A stretch of DNA of 64,000 bases, taken from contig NZ_CM002139.1 in assembly GCF_000454545.1 (NCBI RefSeq), forward strand, positions 4,969,517-5,033,516, in the 5' to 3' direction. Positions 34,032 to 42,744 of this stretch are shown here, one piece after another (the first letter of the stretch is position 1; each line of letters opens with the position of its first letter). The position numbers and the translations under genes are program-made. Under the pieces are notes generated by a model. That model saw nothing but the letters and a program-made list of their open reading frames with translations, was not told where the DNA came from and ran no database searches. Source of the DNA: Xanthomonas cassavae CFBP 4642. GTDB lineage: Bacteria > Pseudomonadota > Gammaproteobacteria > Xanthomonadales > Xanthomonadaceae.

Positions 34032-35072
34032 TCACTGCGCCTTGATGCCTGTTGCCACGATGCCAGCCACCTCGCGTGCCAGGGCAGTTCCGCTGAGCCA
34101 GGCGCCTTCGACCTTGCCACCCGCCAGCCAGTCGCCACACAGGCCGAGCCCGAGGCTGGCGTCCCAGACAGAGCCGGTCTGCAATGGCGGATCGGTACTG
34201 GCCGCCACCCAGCGATACGCGTCGCATGCCAGCGGTGGCGGCAGGCCCAGCGCCGCCAGTTCGGGCAACAGGCTGGCGATCACCTGCGCGGGCGTGGCAT
34301 CGCCATGCGCCTGGCTCCACGTTGCCGTGGCATGCAGCAGCCAGGTCTCGGCACCTGCGCGCGCGGGTTTGCTGGAATCGCGTGCCACCCAGCGCAGCGG
34401 GCCGGCGTTGACGAACAAGGCGTCGTAGCCAGGATCGATGGGCGCAGCAAACCGCAATACGACGGCCCAGGCCGGCAACAGTCGCGCGCTGCGGGCAACG
34501 CGTAGCAGCGCGGGTGCGCGATCGGCCAGCAACGTGGCCGCATCGGGAGCCGGCACTGCCAGCAGCACCGCATCGACCACCTGCGTTGCGGCCGCGGTCG
34601 CAGCGCCGAGGTTGACCCCCCATCCCGCACTGCTGCGCTCGAGCGCATGGACGCCGGCCCGCGTGCGTACCTCCAGGCCGGCGGCGAGCGCGCAAGCGGG
34701 TGTGGCCATCCCGGGAGTTCCCACAAACCGCACCAATGCGCTTTGCGAGTGACGCATCGTAGCGCCATCCCAACTGGCGACCCGTGCCGGCCAGCGCGCG
34801 GCCACGCCGTCGGCCATCCATTGCTCGACCAGGGCCGCGAAGCCCGGATCGCGCGCGGTGAAGTACTGCGCGCCGTCGTCGCACTGCCAGCCCGGTCCGG
34901 TGCGGGTATGCATGCGTCCGCCAACCGCATCGGCGCCTTCGTACACCGTAACGTCAATGCCTGTCTTCTGCAGTGCATCGGCGCAAGCCAGCCCGGCCAG
35001 GCCGGCGCCGATCACCGCCACGCGCGTTGGGCGGCGTGGCGGCATCATTGGATCAATGTCCTGCACAGGCAT
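34032..35072 (-). CDS. NAD(P)/FAD-dependent oxidoreductase, renalase/amine-oxidase-like
   Basis: The 346-residue protein has an N-terminal FAD-binding Rossmann motif (VAVIGAGLAGLACADAL with GxGxxG) and EGADAVGGRMHTR, the amine-oxidase GG-type signature, then DDGAQYFTARDP. The C-terminal GLGLCGDWLAGGKVEGAWLSG closes the FAD site. Function of this group in bacteria is unclear; renalase-like enzymes oxidise wrongly reduced NAD(P)H isomers, but that is not proven here. It is 154 bp upstream of the photolyase on the same strand, so both flavin proteins may be coexpressed. Start is ATG 35072, with alternatives at 35048 and 35045. Confidence 0.8.
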   Translation of the reverse strand: MPVQDIDPMMPPRRPTRVAVIGAGLAGLACADALQKTGIDVTVYEGADAVGGRMHTRTGPGWQCDDGAQYFTARDPGFAALVEQWMADGVAARWPARVASWDGATMRHSQSALVRFVGTPGMATPACALAAGLEVRTRAGVHALERSSAGWGVNLGAATAAATQVVDAVLLAVPAPDAATLLADRAPALLRVARSARLLPAWAVVLRFAAPIDPGYDALFVNAGPLRWVARDSSKPARAGAETWLLHATATWSQAHGDATPAQVIASLLPELAALGLPPPLACDAYRWVAASTDPPLQTGSVWDASLGLGLCGDWLAGGKVEGAWLSGTALAREVAGIVATGIKAQ

Positions 35073-35089
35073 GCTGTCATCGGGGCAGG

Positions 35090-35773
35090 TCAGACCGCGC
35101 AGCCATCCGGCCCGCAGGCATCGGCGCCACCGACCGGTACCGATTCGGCGGCCAGCTGCAACAGCGCCTGGGCAACACTCTCCGGCGGCTGCGCCCCCTG
35201 GATCAGGCTGCGTCCGTCGATCACGAAACTGGGCACCGCGCGGATGCCCAGCGCGCTGGCCTGCGCCAACTGCGCCTGCACGTCCACCGTGCCTTCGTCG
35301 GAGTCCAGCATCGCCTGCACCCGCGCAGCCGCCAGACCGCCGGCCTCACCGGCACGTACCAGCGTCTCGGTTTCTGCCACATTGCGGCCTTCGGCGAAGT
35401 GGGCATGGAACAAGGCTTCCATCACCGCACCGACATCGCCTTCGTGAGTGGCCAGCCATAGCAGCCGATGCGCACGCAAGGTACTGACCTGCACCTGGCC
35501 GCGCCCGAAGTCGAATGGCAGGCCTTCGGCGCGCGCGATGGCCTGGGTCTGCGCAAGCATCTGCTCCACCCGTGCGGTGCCGCCGAACTTGCGTGCCAGG
35601 GCATCGCGCAACGGCACCGGCGCTGCGCCGGCCTCCGGATCCAGCTCGAACGCATGGTAATGAATGTCCAGCGCTGGCGCCTTGTCGCCAAGCGCGGCTA
35701 TCGCCTGTTCAAACCGGCGCTTGCCGATCCAGCACCAGGGGCAGACCACGTCGGACCAGATATCGATGCGCAT
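35090..35773 (-). CDS. DsbA-family (FrnE-like) thiol oxidoreductase
   Basis: The 227-residue cytosolic protein has the DsbA/FrnE thioredoxin fold with a helical insertion. The active site is CPWC (residues 11-14) in SDVVCPWCWIGKRRFE, and the cis-proline loop IRAVPSFVIDGR is at about 182-193. No signal peptide is present. The C-terminal ACGPDGCAV adds two further cysteines. Relatives act in oxidative stress or as 2-hydroxychromene-2-carboxylate isomerase-like enzymes. It is upstream of the FAD oxidoreductase and 17 bases away, so it probably shares its transcript. Its upstream side is filled by heptamer element E1. Confidence 0.88.
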   Translation of the reverse strand: MRIDIWSDVVCPWCWIGKRRFEQAIAALGDKAPALDIHYHAFELDPEAGAAPVPLRDALARKFGGTARVEQMLAQTQAIARAEGLPFDFGRGQVQVSTLRAHRLLWLATHEGDVGAVMEALFHAHFAEGRNVAETETLVRAGEAGGLAAARVQAMLDSDEGTVDVQAQLAQASALGIRAVPSFVIDGRSLIQGAQPPESVAQALLQLAAESVPVGGADACGPDGCAV

Positions 35774-35776
35774 AAG

Positions 35777-35938
35777 CGGGGATTGGGGATTGGGGATTCG
35801 CAGAGCATAAGCTCAATCGCCGCAGCTGAAATTAGAGATGGGTGAGGGGGGATGCCTGGACAGCAGCTGTCAGCACGGCGTCGCACTCTGCCTTTGCGAC
35901 TCCCGACTCCCGACTCCCGAATCCCCGCTCCCGAGTCA
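35777..35938. repeat. Heptamer inverted-repeat element E1
   Basis: The left arm (35777-35800) holds three gggg-att units. The right arm (35896-35938) holds five c-tracts in the opposite sense. The arms face each other across about 95 bases. The left end lies 4 bases from the DsbA-like gene's start, and the right end overlaps the CYTH gene's stop. On the minus strand, the right arm has five G-tracts with 3-4 base loops and so can form a quadruplex. Confidence 0.8.
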
Positions 35939-36427
35939 TCCCTCCCAGCGCGAAAACGGATGCGATGCCAGCGCCAGATTGTAGTAACGCGTGTCGTCGG
36001 TCACTTCCGCGCCGATCCACTCGGGCTTGGCAAAGACTTCGTCGGCACTGGCAAGCTCGATCTCGGCCACCACCAGCCCGGCGTTGTCGCCGAGAAATTC
36101 GTCCACTTCCCACACATGGCCCTGGTACTTGACCAGATGCCGGCGCTTGTCGATCAGCCCGCCGACGCACAGGTCCAGCAGCGCGCGCGCATCGGCGACG
36201 GGAATCGGGTACTCGAACTCCTGGCGGGTATGCCCCACCTCACGCGACTTCAGATTTAATAACGCGCCCTGGCCCTGTACCCGCACACGCACCGACGCAT
36301 TCTGCGCCCCGCTACGCAACGCCGCCTGGTCATTGATGTAGCCCTGCGCCATCGGGATCACCGCATGCGCGGCAGCACGCCACCCATCGCCGGTGACGAG
36401 AAACTTGCGTTCGATTTCTAGGGGCAT
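35936..36427 (-). CDS. CYTH-domain protein (inorganic triphosphatase-like)
   Basis: The 163-residue protein is a single CYTH beta-barrel. It opens with the diagnostic ExExK motif in MPLEIERKFLV. The basic and acidic tunnel residues follow in SVRVRVQGQGALLNLKSR, RQEFEYPIP, VWEVDEFLGDNAGLVVAEIE and TDDTRYYNLAL. Members hydrolyse inorganic triphosphate or related polyphosphates with a metal. The ATG at 36427 is fixed by the motif. No Shine-Dalgarno precedes it: the sequence right before the start is the arm of element E2. Confidence 0.9.
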   Translation of the reverse strand: MPLEIERKFLVTGDGWRAAAHAVIPMAQGYINDQAALRSGAQNASVRVRVQGQGALLNLKSREVGHTRQEFEYPIPVADARALLDLCVGGLIDKRRHLVKYQGHVWEVDEFLGDNAGLVVAEIELASADEVFAKPEWIGAEVTDDTRYYNLALASHPFSRWEG

Positions 36428-36604
36428 GGGATTGGGGATTCGGAATTGGGGATTGGTTAAAGCAACGTACTGCATGCCTGTGGGGTTCTTGCCAAAACCC
36501 TGCACTACTAGGGGCAATGCTTCGATCTGACGCTTGGGTAGAGCGTTTAGCGAAAGGACATCACGACTCGCCGTTGCGAATCCCCAATGCCCAATCCCCA
36601 ATCA
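36428..36604. repeat. Heptamer inverted-repeat element E2
   Basis: The left arm (36428-36456) has gggatt, ggggatt, cggaatt and ggggatt units and starts one base from the CYTH gene's ATG. The right arm (36576-36604) has aatcccc-type units and runs into the rlmD stop. The two arms are roughly complementary, with about 120 bases between them. Confidence 0.78.
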
Positions 36605-37936
36605 CCGCTTCTCAAACACCGCAATACTTTCCACATGCGCGGTATGCGGGAACATGTCCATCGCCCCTGCCGACACCAGGGTGAAGCCTTGGTCGTTAAC
36701 CAGATAGCCGGCATCGCGCGCCAGCGAGCCCGGGTGGCAGCTGACGTAGACAATGCGCTGGAAGCGCTTCAATGGCAGCTGTTGCAGCACTTCCAGTGCG
36801 CCGGAGCGCGGCGGATCGAGCAGCAGCTTGTCGAAGCCCTGCTTCATCCATGGCGCATTGCGTTGGTCCTGGGTGAGATCGGCGGCGTAGAACTGCGCGT
36901 TGGCCAGGCCATTGCGCTGCGCATTTTCCCTGGCGCGCGCCACCAGCCCGGCATCGCCTTCCACGCCCACCACTTCGCGCACCGTCCGCGCCAGCGGCAG
37001 GGTGAAGTTGCCCAGGCCGCAGAACAGGTCCAGCACCCGGTCTTCGGCCGTGGCATCCAGCAGCGCCAGCGCATGCGCGATCATCTTCTGGTTGAGCGAG
37101 GCATTGACCTGGATGAAGTCCAGCGGCCGGAACGCCAGCTCGACATCCCATTGCGGCAGGCGGAACGACAACGGCACCTCGCGCGGCCACAACGGGTGCA
37201 CGCTATCCACACCGCCGGGCTGTAGGAAGATCGCAAAGCCGTGCGCCTGTGCAAATTCCACCCAGGCCTGCTGATCGCGCTCGCTGAGCGGCTGCATATG
37301 GCGGATGGTCAGCGCCACTGCCTCGTCGCCGGCGATGAACTCGATCTGCGGGATGTCGCGCTTGCCGTCCATGCCTTCGATCAGCGCCGCCAGCAACGGG
37401 ATCTTCTCGCCGATCTGCGGAATCACCGTGTAGCACACCGACAGGTCGGCCACGAACCGCGGGTCCAACTCGCGAAAGCCGACCAGGGTCTTGTCCTTCT
37501 TCTCCACCCGCCGGACCGAAAACCGCCCCTTGCGCCGGTATCCCCAGCTGTCGCCGACCAGGGCAGGCAACACGGTCTGCGGGGTGACATGCCCGATCCG
37601 TTCGAGGTTGTCGGTCAGCACCCGTTGCTTGGCGACGATCTGCTGCGATTCTTCCAGGTGCTGCAGCACGCAACCGGCGCAGACGCCGAAGTGCGGGCAA
37701 CGCGGGGCCACCCGCTGCGGCGAGGCTTCCAGGACCTCGATGGTCCTGGCTTCGTCGAAATGGCGGCTGCGCGCGGTGGGCTCGGCGCGCACCAGTTCGC
37801 CCGGCAGGGCGCCGCTGATGAAGGTGACCTTGCCGCCCTCGCCGTCGCGACGGGCCACTCCGCGGCCGTCGTGGCTCAGATCGGTGATGGCGGTCTGGAA
37901 AGGAGTACGGTCGAGGCGATTGCGGGTTCTGGCCAC
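36602..37936 (-). CDS. rlmD: 23S rRNA (uracil-1939-C5)-methyltransferase
   Basis: The 444-residue enzyme has an N-terminal TRAM domain, an iron-sulfur-type cysteine cluster (RCPHFGVCAGCVLQHL) and a SAM-dependent methyltransferase domain with FCGLGNFTLPLA, the DPPRSGA motif and the catalytic cysteine in YVSCHPGSLARD. It methylates one uridine of 23S rRNA. The start is GTG at 37936 (VARTRNRLDRTPFQTAI), giving the usual RlmD length; an upstream ATG would give 479 residues with an improbable N-terminus. It diverges from the response-regulator gene at 38095. Confidence 0.94.
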   Translation of the reverse strand: MARTRNRLDRTPFQTAITDLSHDGRGVARRDGEGGKVTFISGALPGELVRAEPTARSRHFDEARTIEVLEASPQRVAPRCPHFGVCAGCVLQHLEESQQIVAKQRVLTDNLERIGHVTPQTVLPALVGDSWGYRRKGRFSVRRVEKKDKTLVGFRELDPRFVADLSVCYTVIPQIGEKIPLLAALIEGMDGKRDIPQIEFIAGDEAVALTIRHMQPLSERDQQAWVEFAQAHGFAIFLQPGGVDSVHPLWPREVPLSFRLPQWDVELAFRPLDFIQVNASLNQKMIAHALALLDATAEDRVLDLFCGLGNFTLPLARTVREVVGVEGDAGLVARARENAQRNGLANAQFYAADLTQDQRNAPWMKQGFDKLLLDPPRSGALEVLQQLPLKRFQRIVYVSCHPGSLARDAGYLVNDQGFTLVSAGAMDMFPHTAHVESIAVFEKR

Positions 37937-38094
37937 GTGGCAACAAGCTTCGGGCAAAAAGGGTGCGTATTGTCGCAGATGCGATCGATGGAGGCCGCTG
38001 CGCGCGGTACGGCAATTGTCGGGCCACACAAACACAGGCAAACTTCACCTGCGCGCGGCAGCTCGGGTCGCGGCACCGCTGACAAGGAGGCAGC

Positions 38095-38817
38095 ATGAAT
38101 ATGGCGACACGTCAGGAACCCCATCCACGCTTACTGTTGGTAGAGGACGACCCGATCAGCCGTGGCTTCCTGCAGGCTGCGCTGGAAGGTCTTCCGGCCC
38201 AGGTGGATTGGGCCGATTCATTGTCTTGCGCGCTGGATCGCGCGCGCGAACGTCGCCACGATCTTTGGCTGATCGACGTCAATCTGCCCGATGGTACCGG
38301 CAGCGGCCTGCTGCGTGCATTGCGTCTGCTGCACCCGGACGTCCCCGCGCTGGCGCACACCGCCGACGGCACCATGGCGATGCAGCAGAGCCTGCAGTCC
38401 GATGGCTTCCTGGAAATGCTGGTCAAGCCGCTGACCACCGAACGCCTGCTACGGGCAGTGCGCCGTGGTCTGGCGCGCGGCCGCTACAGCGTGGCACCGG
38501 TCGGGGTGGTGGACATTGCCGCCAGCGACTGGGACGAGACCGCGGCACTGAGCGCGCTCAATGGCCAGCAGCATCACCTCAACGCCTTGCGCGAGTTGTT
38601 CCTGGCGGAATTGCCGGGCACCCGCGACGCAGTGACATCGGCGCTGAACATCAGCGACGAGCAGGCCCTGCGCAATCATCTGCACCGGCTGCAGGCCAGC
38701 TGCGGATTCGTCGGTGCCGCGCGGCTCGCTGGAGCGGTACGCCTGTTACGTGGCGATCCGCAGTCACGCACCGCGCAGACCCAGTTCCATGCGGCGGTGG
38801 CCGCGTTATTGCACTGA
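38095..38817 (+). CDS. Response regulator with C-terminal Hpt domain
   Basis: The 240-residue protein has a receiver domain at residues 12-125: acidic pocket E17-D18-D19, phospho-acceptor D61 (LIDVNLPDG), T89 and K111 (VKPL). A linker follows, then a histidine phosphotransfer domain at about 150-240 with H197 in HRLQASCGFVGA. There is no DNA-binding output. It would relay phosphate between a hybrid histidine kinase and another receiver, so a partner kinase encoded elsewhere is expected. ATG 38095 follows gaggcagc. Confidence 0.88.
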   Translation: MNMATRQEPHPRLLLVEDDPISRGFLQAALEGLPAQVDWADSLSCALDRARERRHDLWLIDVNLPDGTGSGLLRALRLLHPDVPALAHTADGTMAMQQSLQSDGFLEMLVKPLTTERLLRAVRRGLARGRYSVAPVGVVDIAASDWDETAALSALNGQQHHLNALRELFLAELPGTRDAVTSALNISDEQALRNHLHRLQASCGFVGAARLAGAVRLLRGDPQSRTAQTQFHAAVAALLH

Positions 38818-38935
38818 GCTGAGGGTAGCGTCGTCGGCCCCACCCATGGGTCATGCGCTGGCGGGATGTGGACAGGACCGGAGACGCGATGGGTGGAGTG
38901 ACACGCGACACTGCGCTTGGGCCGGGTCGTGCAGA

Positions 38936-39658
38936 TCAACGCCGCTGCGCCAGATCCTCCAGCATTTCCCAGGATTTCAGGCCGCGCCCGTTCAGATGAT
39001 GCAGCAGCACGCTGCGCAGGCTGCGGCGCAGGCCGGGCATGTCTTCGGTGGCCGGCATGCGGTCCTCCCCCAAGGCCAACAGCGCCGCGCCCGTCACGGT
39101 TTCGCGCCGATCTTGCGCCAGACGTTCGCTCAATACCCGCATGGCGCCTTCCTGCGGGTCGAGTCGATAGCGCGCCGCCGGGTCGATCGACTGCCCGTCG
39201 CTGTCGTGCTGCAGATCGAAGGCAAACCCCAGCCCCTCCAGCACATCGCGCTCGAACCGGCGCAGCCCCCACGCCAGCGACACCTCCGATGCCAGATGCG
39301 CGCGTGCCTGCGCATAGCACGCGTAGAGCTCCGGCACCGAATCGTTACGAGGGGCCAGGCGCAGCAACAGCTCGCTGATGTAGAAACCGGCCAGCATGCG
39401 TTCGCCGACCAATCGCGGGGCTGTATCCAGCGCTTCGGCCTGACGCAGCTGCGCAAGTTCGCCACGTTGCACGGCCGTGAACTGGATCAGTTGCAGCGGC
39501 TGCAGCGCCGCACGCAGCGCCTGTTTGCGCGGGCCCTGCACGCCACGCGCCAGCAACCCGACCCGCCCGTGCTGCTCGGTCAGCACTTCTACCAGCACGC
39601 TGGTCTCGCGCCAGGCTCGCACATGCAGAACGAAGCCGTGTTCGTGCTCGATCAGCAT
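38936..39658 (-). CDS. recO: DNA repair protein RecO
   Basis: The 240-residue protein is RecO, which anneals DNA strands and loads RecA with RecR. It has the N-terminal OB fold ([34 protein letters not shown]) and the helical C-terminal domain with [14 protein letters not shown]. The zinc-type cysteines of some RecO proteins are absent. ATG 39658 (MLIEHEHG) is chosen; upstream codons overlap repeat element E3. It is the last gene of a minus-strand cluster rpoE to recO. Confidence 0.92.
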   Translation of the reverse strand: MLIEHEHGFVLHVRAWRETSVLVEVLTEQHGRVGLLARGVQGPRKQALRAALQPLQLIQFTAVQRGELAQLRQAEALDTAPRLVGERMLAGFYISELLLRLAPRNDSVPELYACYAQARAHLASEVSLAWGLRRFERDVLEGLGFAFDLQHDSDGQSIDPAARYRLDPQEGAMRVLSERLAQDRRETVTGAALLALGEDRMPATEDMPGLRRSLRSVLLHHLNGRGLKSWEMLEDLAQRR

Positions 39659-39669
39659 GCGGCGGGTAG

Positions 39670-39867
39670 CCGGAACCGGAGACCGGGGACGTGGGACCCG
39701 GGAAAAGCCAGGGCACACAGTTGCTCGCCACGCCGCCGACACTGCACGCCGCCGCAGCTGCCAACTCCATGCGCCATGCGGTCAGTGCCGGAGACGCTCG
39801 CCATCGCAGCCTCCGGCTTGCTTCGGACAAACGATCCAGCGCTCTTCCCGGGTCCCCGGTCCCGGCT
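39670..39867. repeat. Inverted-repeat element E3
   Basis: The left arm (39670-39706) is GC-rich and degenerate: gaccgggga, gtgggac, ccggga. The right arm (39842-39867) reads cttcccgggtcccc, ggtcccgg. The arms are complementary over about 15-20 bases and sit about 140 bases apart. The right arm ends at the era stop codon. Confidence 0.65.
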
Positions 39868-40764
39868 TCATTCGTAGCCGAACGCCTTCAACGCGGCTTC
39901 GTCGTCCGACCAGCCCTCGCGCACGCGCACCCAGGTCTCCAGGAACACTTTTGCGCCGAACAGCCGCTCCATCTGCAGACGCGCCTTGCCACCGATTTCC
40001 TTCAGGCGGGTACCGCCCTTGCCGATCACGATCGCCTTCTGGCCTTCGCGCTCGACCCAGATCACCGCACCGATGCGCAGCAGCGCGCCGTCTTCGGCGA
40101 AACGTTCGATCTCCACCGTGGTGGCATACGGCAATTCTTCGCCGAGCTGACGCATCAGCTGCTCGCGGACCAGCTCGCCGGCCAGAAAACGCTGGCTGCG
40201 GTCGGTGATTTCGTCCTCGCCGAACATCGCCTCGGCTTCGGGCACCAGCTTGAGCAGATCGCTCACCAAGGCTTCCAGGCCCTTGCGCTTGAGCGCGGAG
40301 ACCGGGTGCACCGCCGCGAAGGTGCGCCCTTCGCTGACCTGGGCCAGGAACGGAAACAATGCGGTCTTGTCCTTAAGCCGGTCCACCTTGTTGACGACCA
40401 GCACCACCGGCACATTGGCGTCGCTGAGCACGCGGAAGGCCAGGGTGTCTTCTTCATCCCAGCGGCCGGCTTCGATCACCAGCACGGCGGCATCCACGCC
40501 TTCGAGCGAGCCGCGTGCGGCACGGTTCAACACCCGGTTCATCGCGCGCTTCTGCTCGCGGTGCAGCCCGGGCGTGTCGACCAGCATCAGCTGTCCTTCG
40601 GGGAAGGTGGCGATACCCAGCAAGCGATGCCGGGTGGTCTGCGGCCGGTTCGACACAATGCTGACCTTGGCGCCCACCAGGGCGTTGGTCAGGGTGGACT
40701 TGCCGACATTCGGCCGGCCGATCACGGCAACGCTGCCGCTACGGTGGGGGGTGGTTTCGCTCAC
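39868..40764 (-). CDS. era: GTPase Era
   Basis: The 298-residue protein is Era, which helps 16S rRNA maturation and 30S assembly. It has the G1 GRPNVGKS, G2 TTRHR, G3 DTPGLH, G4 NKVDRL and G5 SAL motifs, then a KH domain with [13 protein letters not shown]. The GTG at 40764 overlaps the rnc stop by four bases (GTGA). It follows rnc in the standard lep-rnc-era-recO order. Confidence 0.95.
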   Translation of the reverse strand: MSETTPHRSGSVAVIGRPNVGKSTLTNALVGAKVSIVSNRPQTTRHRLLGIATFPEGQLMLVDTPGLHREQKRAMNRVLNRAARGSLEGVDAAVLVIEAGRWDEEDTLAFRVLSDANVPVVLVVNKVDRLKDKTALFPFLAQVSEGRTFAAVHPVSALKRKGLEALVSDLLKLVPEAEAMFGEDEITDRSQRFLAGELVREQLMRQLGEELPYATTVEIERFAEDGALLRIGAVIWVEREGQKAIVIGKGGTRLKEIGGKARLQMERLFGAKVFLETWVRVREGWSDDEAALKAFGYE

Positions 40765-41441
40765 GTGTTGACATCCAGTTGTGCGATGACGGTAGCCGCG
40801 GCCTGCCGCTCGGCAAGACGGCGCGACGTGCCCTGGCCGTCGGCGCGGGCGACGGGCTGTTCCAGGATGCAGGCGACATGGAACTGCTTGGCGTGCTCGT
40901 CGCCGCTTTCGCTGATCAGCGCGTAAGTGGGCAACGGCAGCTGCCGTGCCTGCAGCCATTCCTGCAGCCGGGTCTTGGGATCTTTTTCTGCCTTGCCCAC
41001 TGGCAGCGCCGCCAGCGAGGGCTCGAACCACGGCAGCACCACCGCCCGGCAGCGCTCGAATCCGCAGTCCAGATAGATGGCCGCGACGATCGCCTCGACC
41101 GCATCGGCCAGGATCGAATCGCGCCGATGACCGCCGGATTTCAGCTCGCCCGGCCCCAGCGTCAGCCGTTCGCCCAGATTGAGCGTACGCCCGATCACCG
41201 CCAGCGCCCCTTCGCGTACGAGTTCGGCGCGCGCGCGGGTCAATGCGCCTTCGTCGGCCTTGGGCCAGCGCTGATACAGCGCCTCGGCGACCAGCAGGTT
41301 GACGATGCCGTCGCCGAGAAATTCCAGCCGCTCGTTGTGCGGCGTCCCGGCGCTGCGATGGCGCAGCGCCTGGGCGAGCAGACCCGGATCGGCGAACGCG
41401 TGCCCGATCGGGTCATCGCGCTGGAAGGTTCTATTCGACAC
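40761..41441 (-). CDS. rnc: Ribonuclease III
   Basis: The 226-residue enzyme cuts double-stranded RNA. It has the RNase III signature [20 protein letters not shown] with catalytic glutamates and aspartates, the second acidic motif [11 protein letters not shown], and a C-terminal dsRNA-binding domain ([19 protein letters not shown] to [10 protein letters not shown]). It processes ribosomal RNA and regulates mRNAs. Its start overlaps the DUF4845 stop by 11 bases and its end overlaps era. Confidence 0.95.
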   Translation of the reverse strand: MSNRTFQRDDPIGHAFADPGLLAQALRHRSAGTPHNERLEFLGDGIVNLLVAEALYQRWPKADEGALTRARAELVREGALAVIGRTLNLGERLTLGPGELKSGGHRRDSILADAVEAIVAAIYLDCGFERCRAVVLPWFEPSLAALPVGKAEKDPKTRLQEWLQARQLPLPTYALISESGDEHAKQFHVACILEQPVARADGQGTSRRLAERQAAATVIAQLDVNT

Positions 41442-41808
41442 TGCGCCCTTTCAGGTCCTCTGACGTGTCGAACTTGCCCACGACATCCAGATTACCGACC
41501 AGTTCGCGACGCACTTCGTAGTTGACCTTCATCCGCCAACCGCCATCCACTCGCTCAAACTTCACGTCTTCTTTTTTGACGTTTTCCGAATAGTTGATGT
41601 ACAGGCGACGAAAGAACAGGTCCTGCAACTTGGACGGGTCCATGTTGGCACTCCCCGGCTCGTTGGCCAGGCCCTTCATCGCCGTGCGCACGGAGTAATA
41701 CTCCTGGTACATCGGAAACAGCTTCATCCCGATGTACAGGCCGAACCCCACCACCGCCAGCACCACCACGAACGACGTCAACGTCATACCGCTTTGCTTG
41801 CGCTTCAT
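41431..41808 (-). CDS. DUF4845 membrane protein (rnc-adjacent)
   Basis: The 125-residue protein has a short basic N-terminus followed by one hydrophobic segment ([21 protein letters not shown]) and a periplasmic domain of about 90 residues ending in [13 protein letters not shown]. It matches DUF4845, a family found between lepB and rnc in many gamma-proteobacteria; its role is unknown. The type IV pilin-like GMT cleavage motif is noticeable but no pilus genes are near. Start ATG 41808 is chosen (MKRKQSG). It overlaps rnc by 11 bases. Confidence 0.85.
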   Translation of the reverse strand: MKRKQSGMTLTSFVVVLAVVGFGLYIGMKLFPMYQEYYSVRTAMKGLANEPGSANMDPSKLQDLFFRRLYINYSENVKKEDVKFERVDGGWRMKVNYEVRRELVGNLDVVGKFDTSEDLKGRSVE

Positions 41809-41838
41809 TGTGCTTCCCCTGGCACGCCGTGCGTGCAT

Positions 41839-42639
41839 TTACTGGATTCCAGTCCCGATCCGCGATGGATCGAAACTCCCCTTGCAGAACCACCCTTCGC
41901 AATTGAGCCAGATCAGGAACGCCTTGCCGCGCAGATTGGCTTCGGGCAGAAAGTGCGTCTGGGTCCAGAACCGGCTGTCTTCGCTATTGTCGCGATTGTC
42001 CCCCATCACGAAATAGCTGTCCGCCGGCACCGTCCAGTCGCCCTGGCCGGCCGGCATGTTGCGGTCTACCCACTCCAGCACGGTGTGGGTGCGGCCCGGC
42101 AAATCCTCGACCAGCAATGTGGTGCCGGTCATCTCGGCGCCCTTGCCCTTGCCGATGTACTCGCCCTTGACCGTATAGCGCATGGGCTTGTCATTGATGT
42201 ACAGCGTATCGCCATGGAAGCCGATCCTGTCGCCCGGCAGGCCCACCACCCGCTTGATCCAGTTCTGGTCCGGCGCATGCGGCGGCTTGAACACCACCAC
42301 GTCGCCGCGCTTGGGCTCGCCGGTGGGGATGAACTTGGTATTGGTGATCGGCAGACGGAAACCGTAGGCGAACTTGTTGACCAGGATGAAATCGCCGATC
42401 AACAGGTTGGGCATCATCGAGCTGGACGGAATCTTGTACGGCTCGGCCACGAAGCTGCGCAGGATCAGCACCACCGCCAGCACCGGAAAGAAGGCGCGCG
42501 AGTAGTCGATGATCGCCGGCTCGCTGTCCAGCAACCCGGCGCGTGCGGCGCGGCGCTTGGCCAGGAACAGCTTGTCCAGCAACCAGATGAAGCCGGTGCC
42601 CAGGGTCAGCACCACCAGGACGATTTCAAACCATTTCAT
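41839..42639 (-). CDS. lepB: Signal peptidase I
   Basis: The 266-residue enzyme removes Sec signal peptides at the periplasmic face. It has N-terminal membrane anchors, nucleophile S74 in PSSSMMPNL, general base K129 in WIKRVVGLPGD, and Box E GDNRDNSEDSR. It follows the lepA gene, forming the usual lepA-lepB pair. Upstream of its ATG at 42639, 18 bases away, is heptamer element E4. Confidence 0.95.
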   Translation of the reverse strand: MKWFEIVLVVLTLGTGFIWLLDKLFLAKRRAARAGLLDSEPAIIDYSRAFFPVLAVVLILRSFVAEPYKIPSSSMMPNLLIGDFILVNKFAYGFRLPITNTKFIPTGEPKRGDVVVFKPPHAPDQNWIKRVVGLPGDRIGFHGDTLYINDKPMRYTVKGEYIGKGKGAEMTGTTLLVEDLPGRTHTVLEWVDRNMPAGQGDWTVPADSYFVMGDNRDNSEDSRFWTQTHFLPEANLRGKAFLIWLNCEGWFCKGSFDPSRIGTGIQ

Positions 42640-42656
42640 TGGTGTTCCTTCGGAAC

Positions 42657-42744
42657 GGGATTCGGGATTGGAGATTGGGGATTCGCAACAGCAGGAAGGC
42701 GGACGAGCCGTTGCCAATCCCGAATGGCGAATCCCGAATCCCGG
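42657..42744. repeat. Heptamer inverted-repeat element E4
   Basis: Left arm 42657-42687 contains gggattc, gggatt, ggagatt, ggggattc. Right arm 42711-42744 contains caatccc, gaatggc, gaatccc, gaatccc. The arms are complementary and separated by 23 bases, giving the shortest hairpin of the five. It fills the gap between the lepA stop and the lepB start, both on the minus strand. Confidence 0.82.

Noticed and set aside
33878..34138. Extended N-terminus of the photolyase
   Set aside because: It overlaps the oxidoreductase gene, and the antenna domain begins just after ATG 33877.
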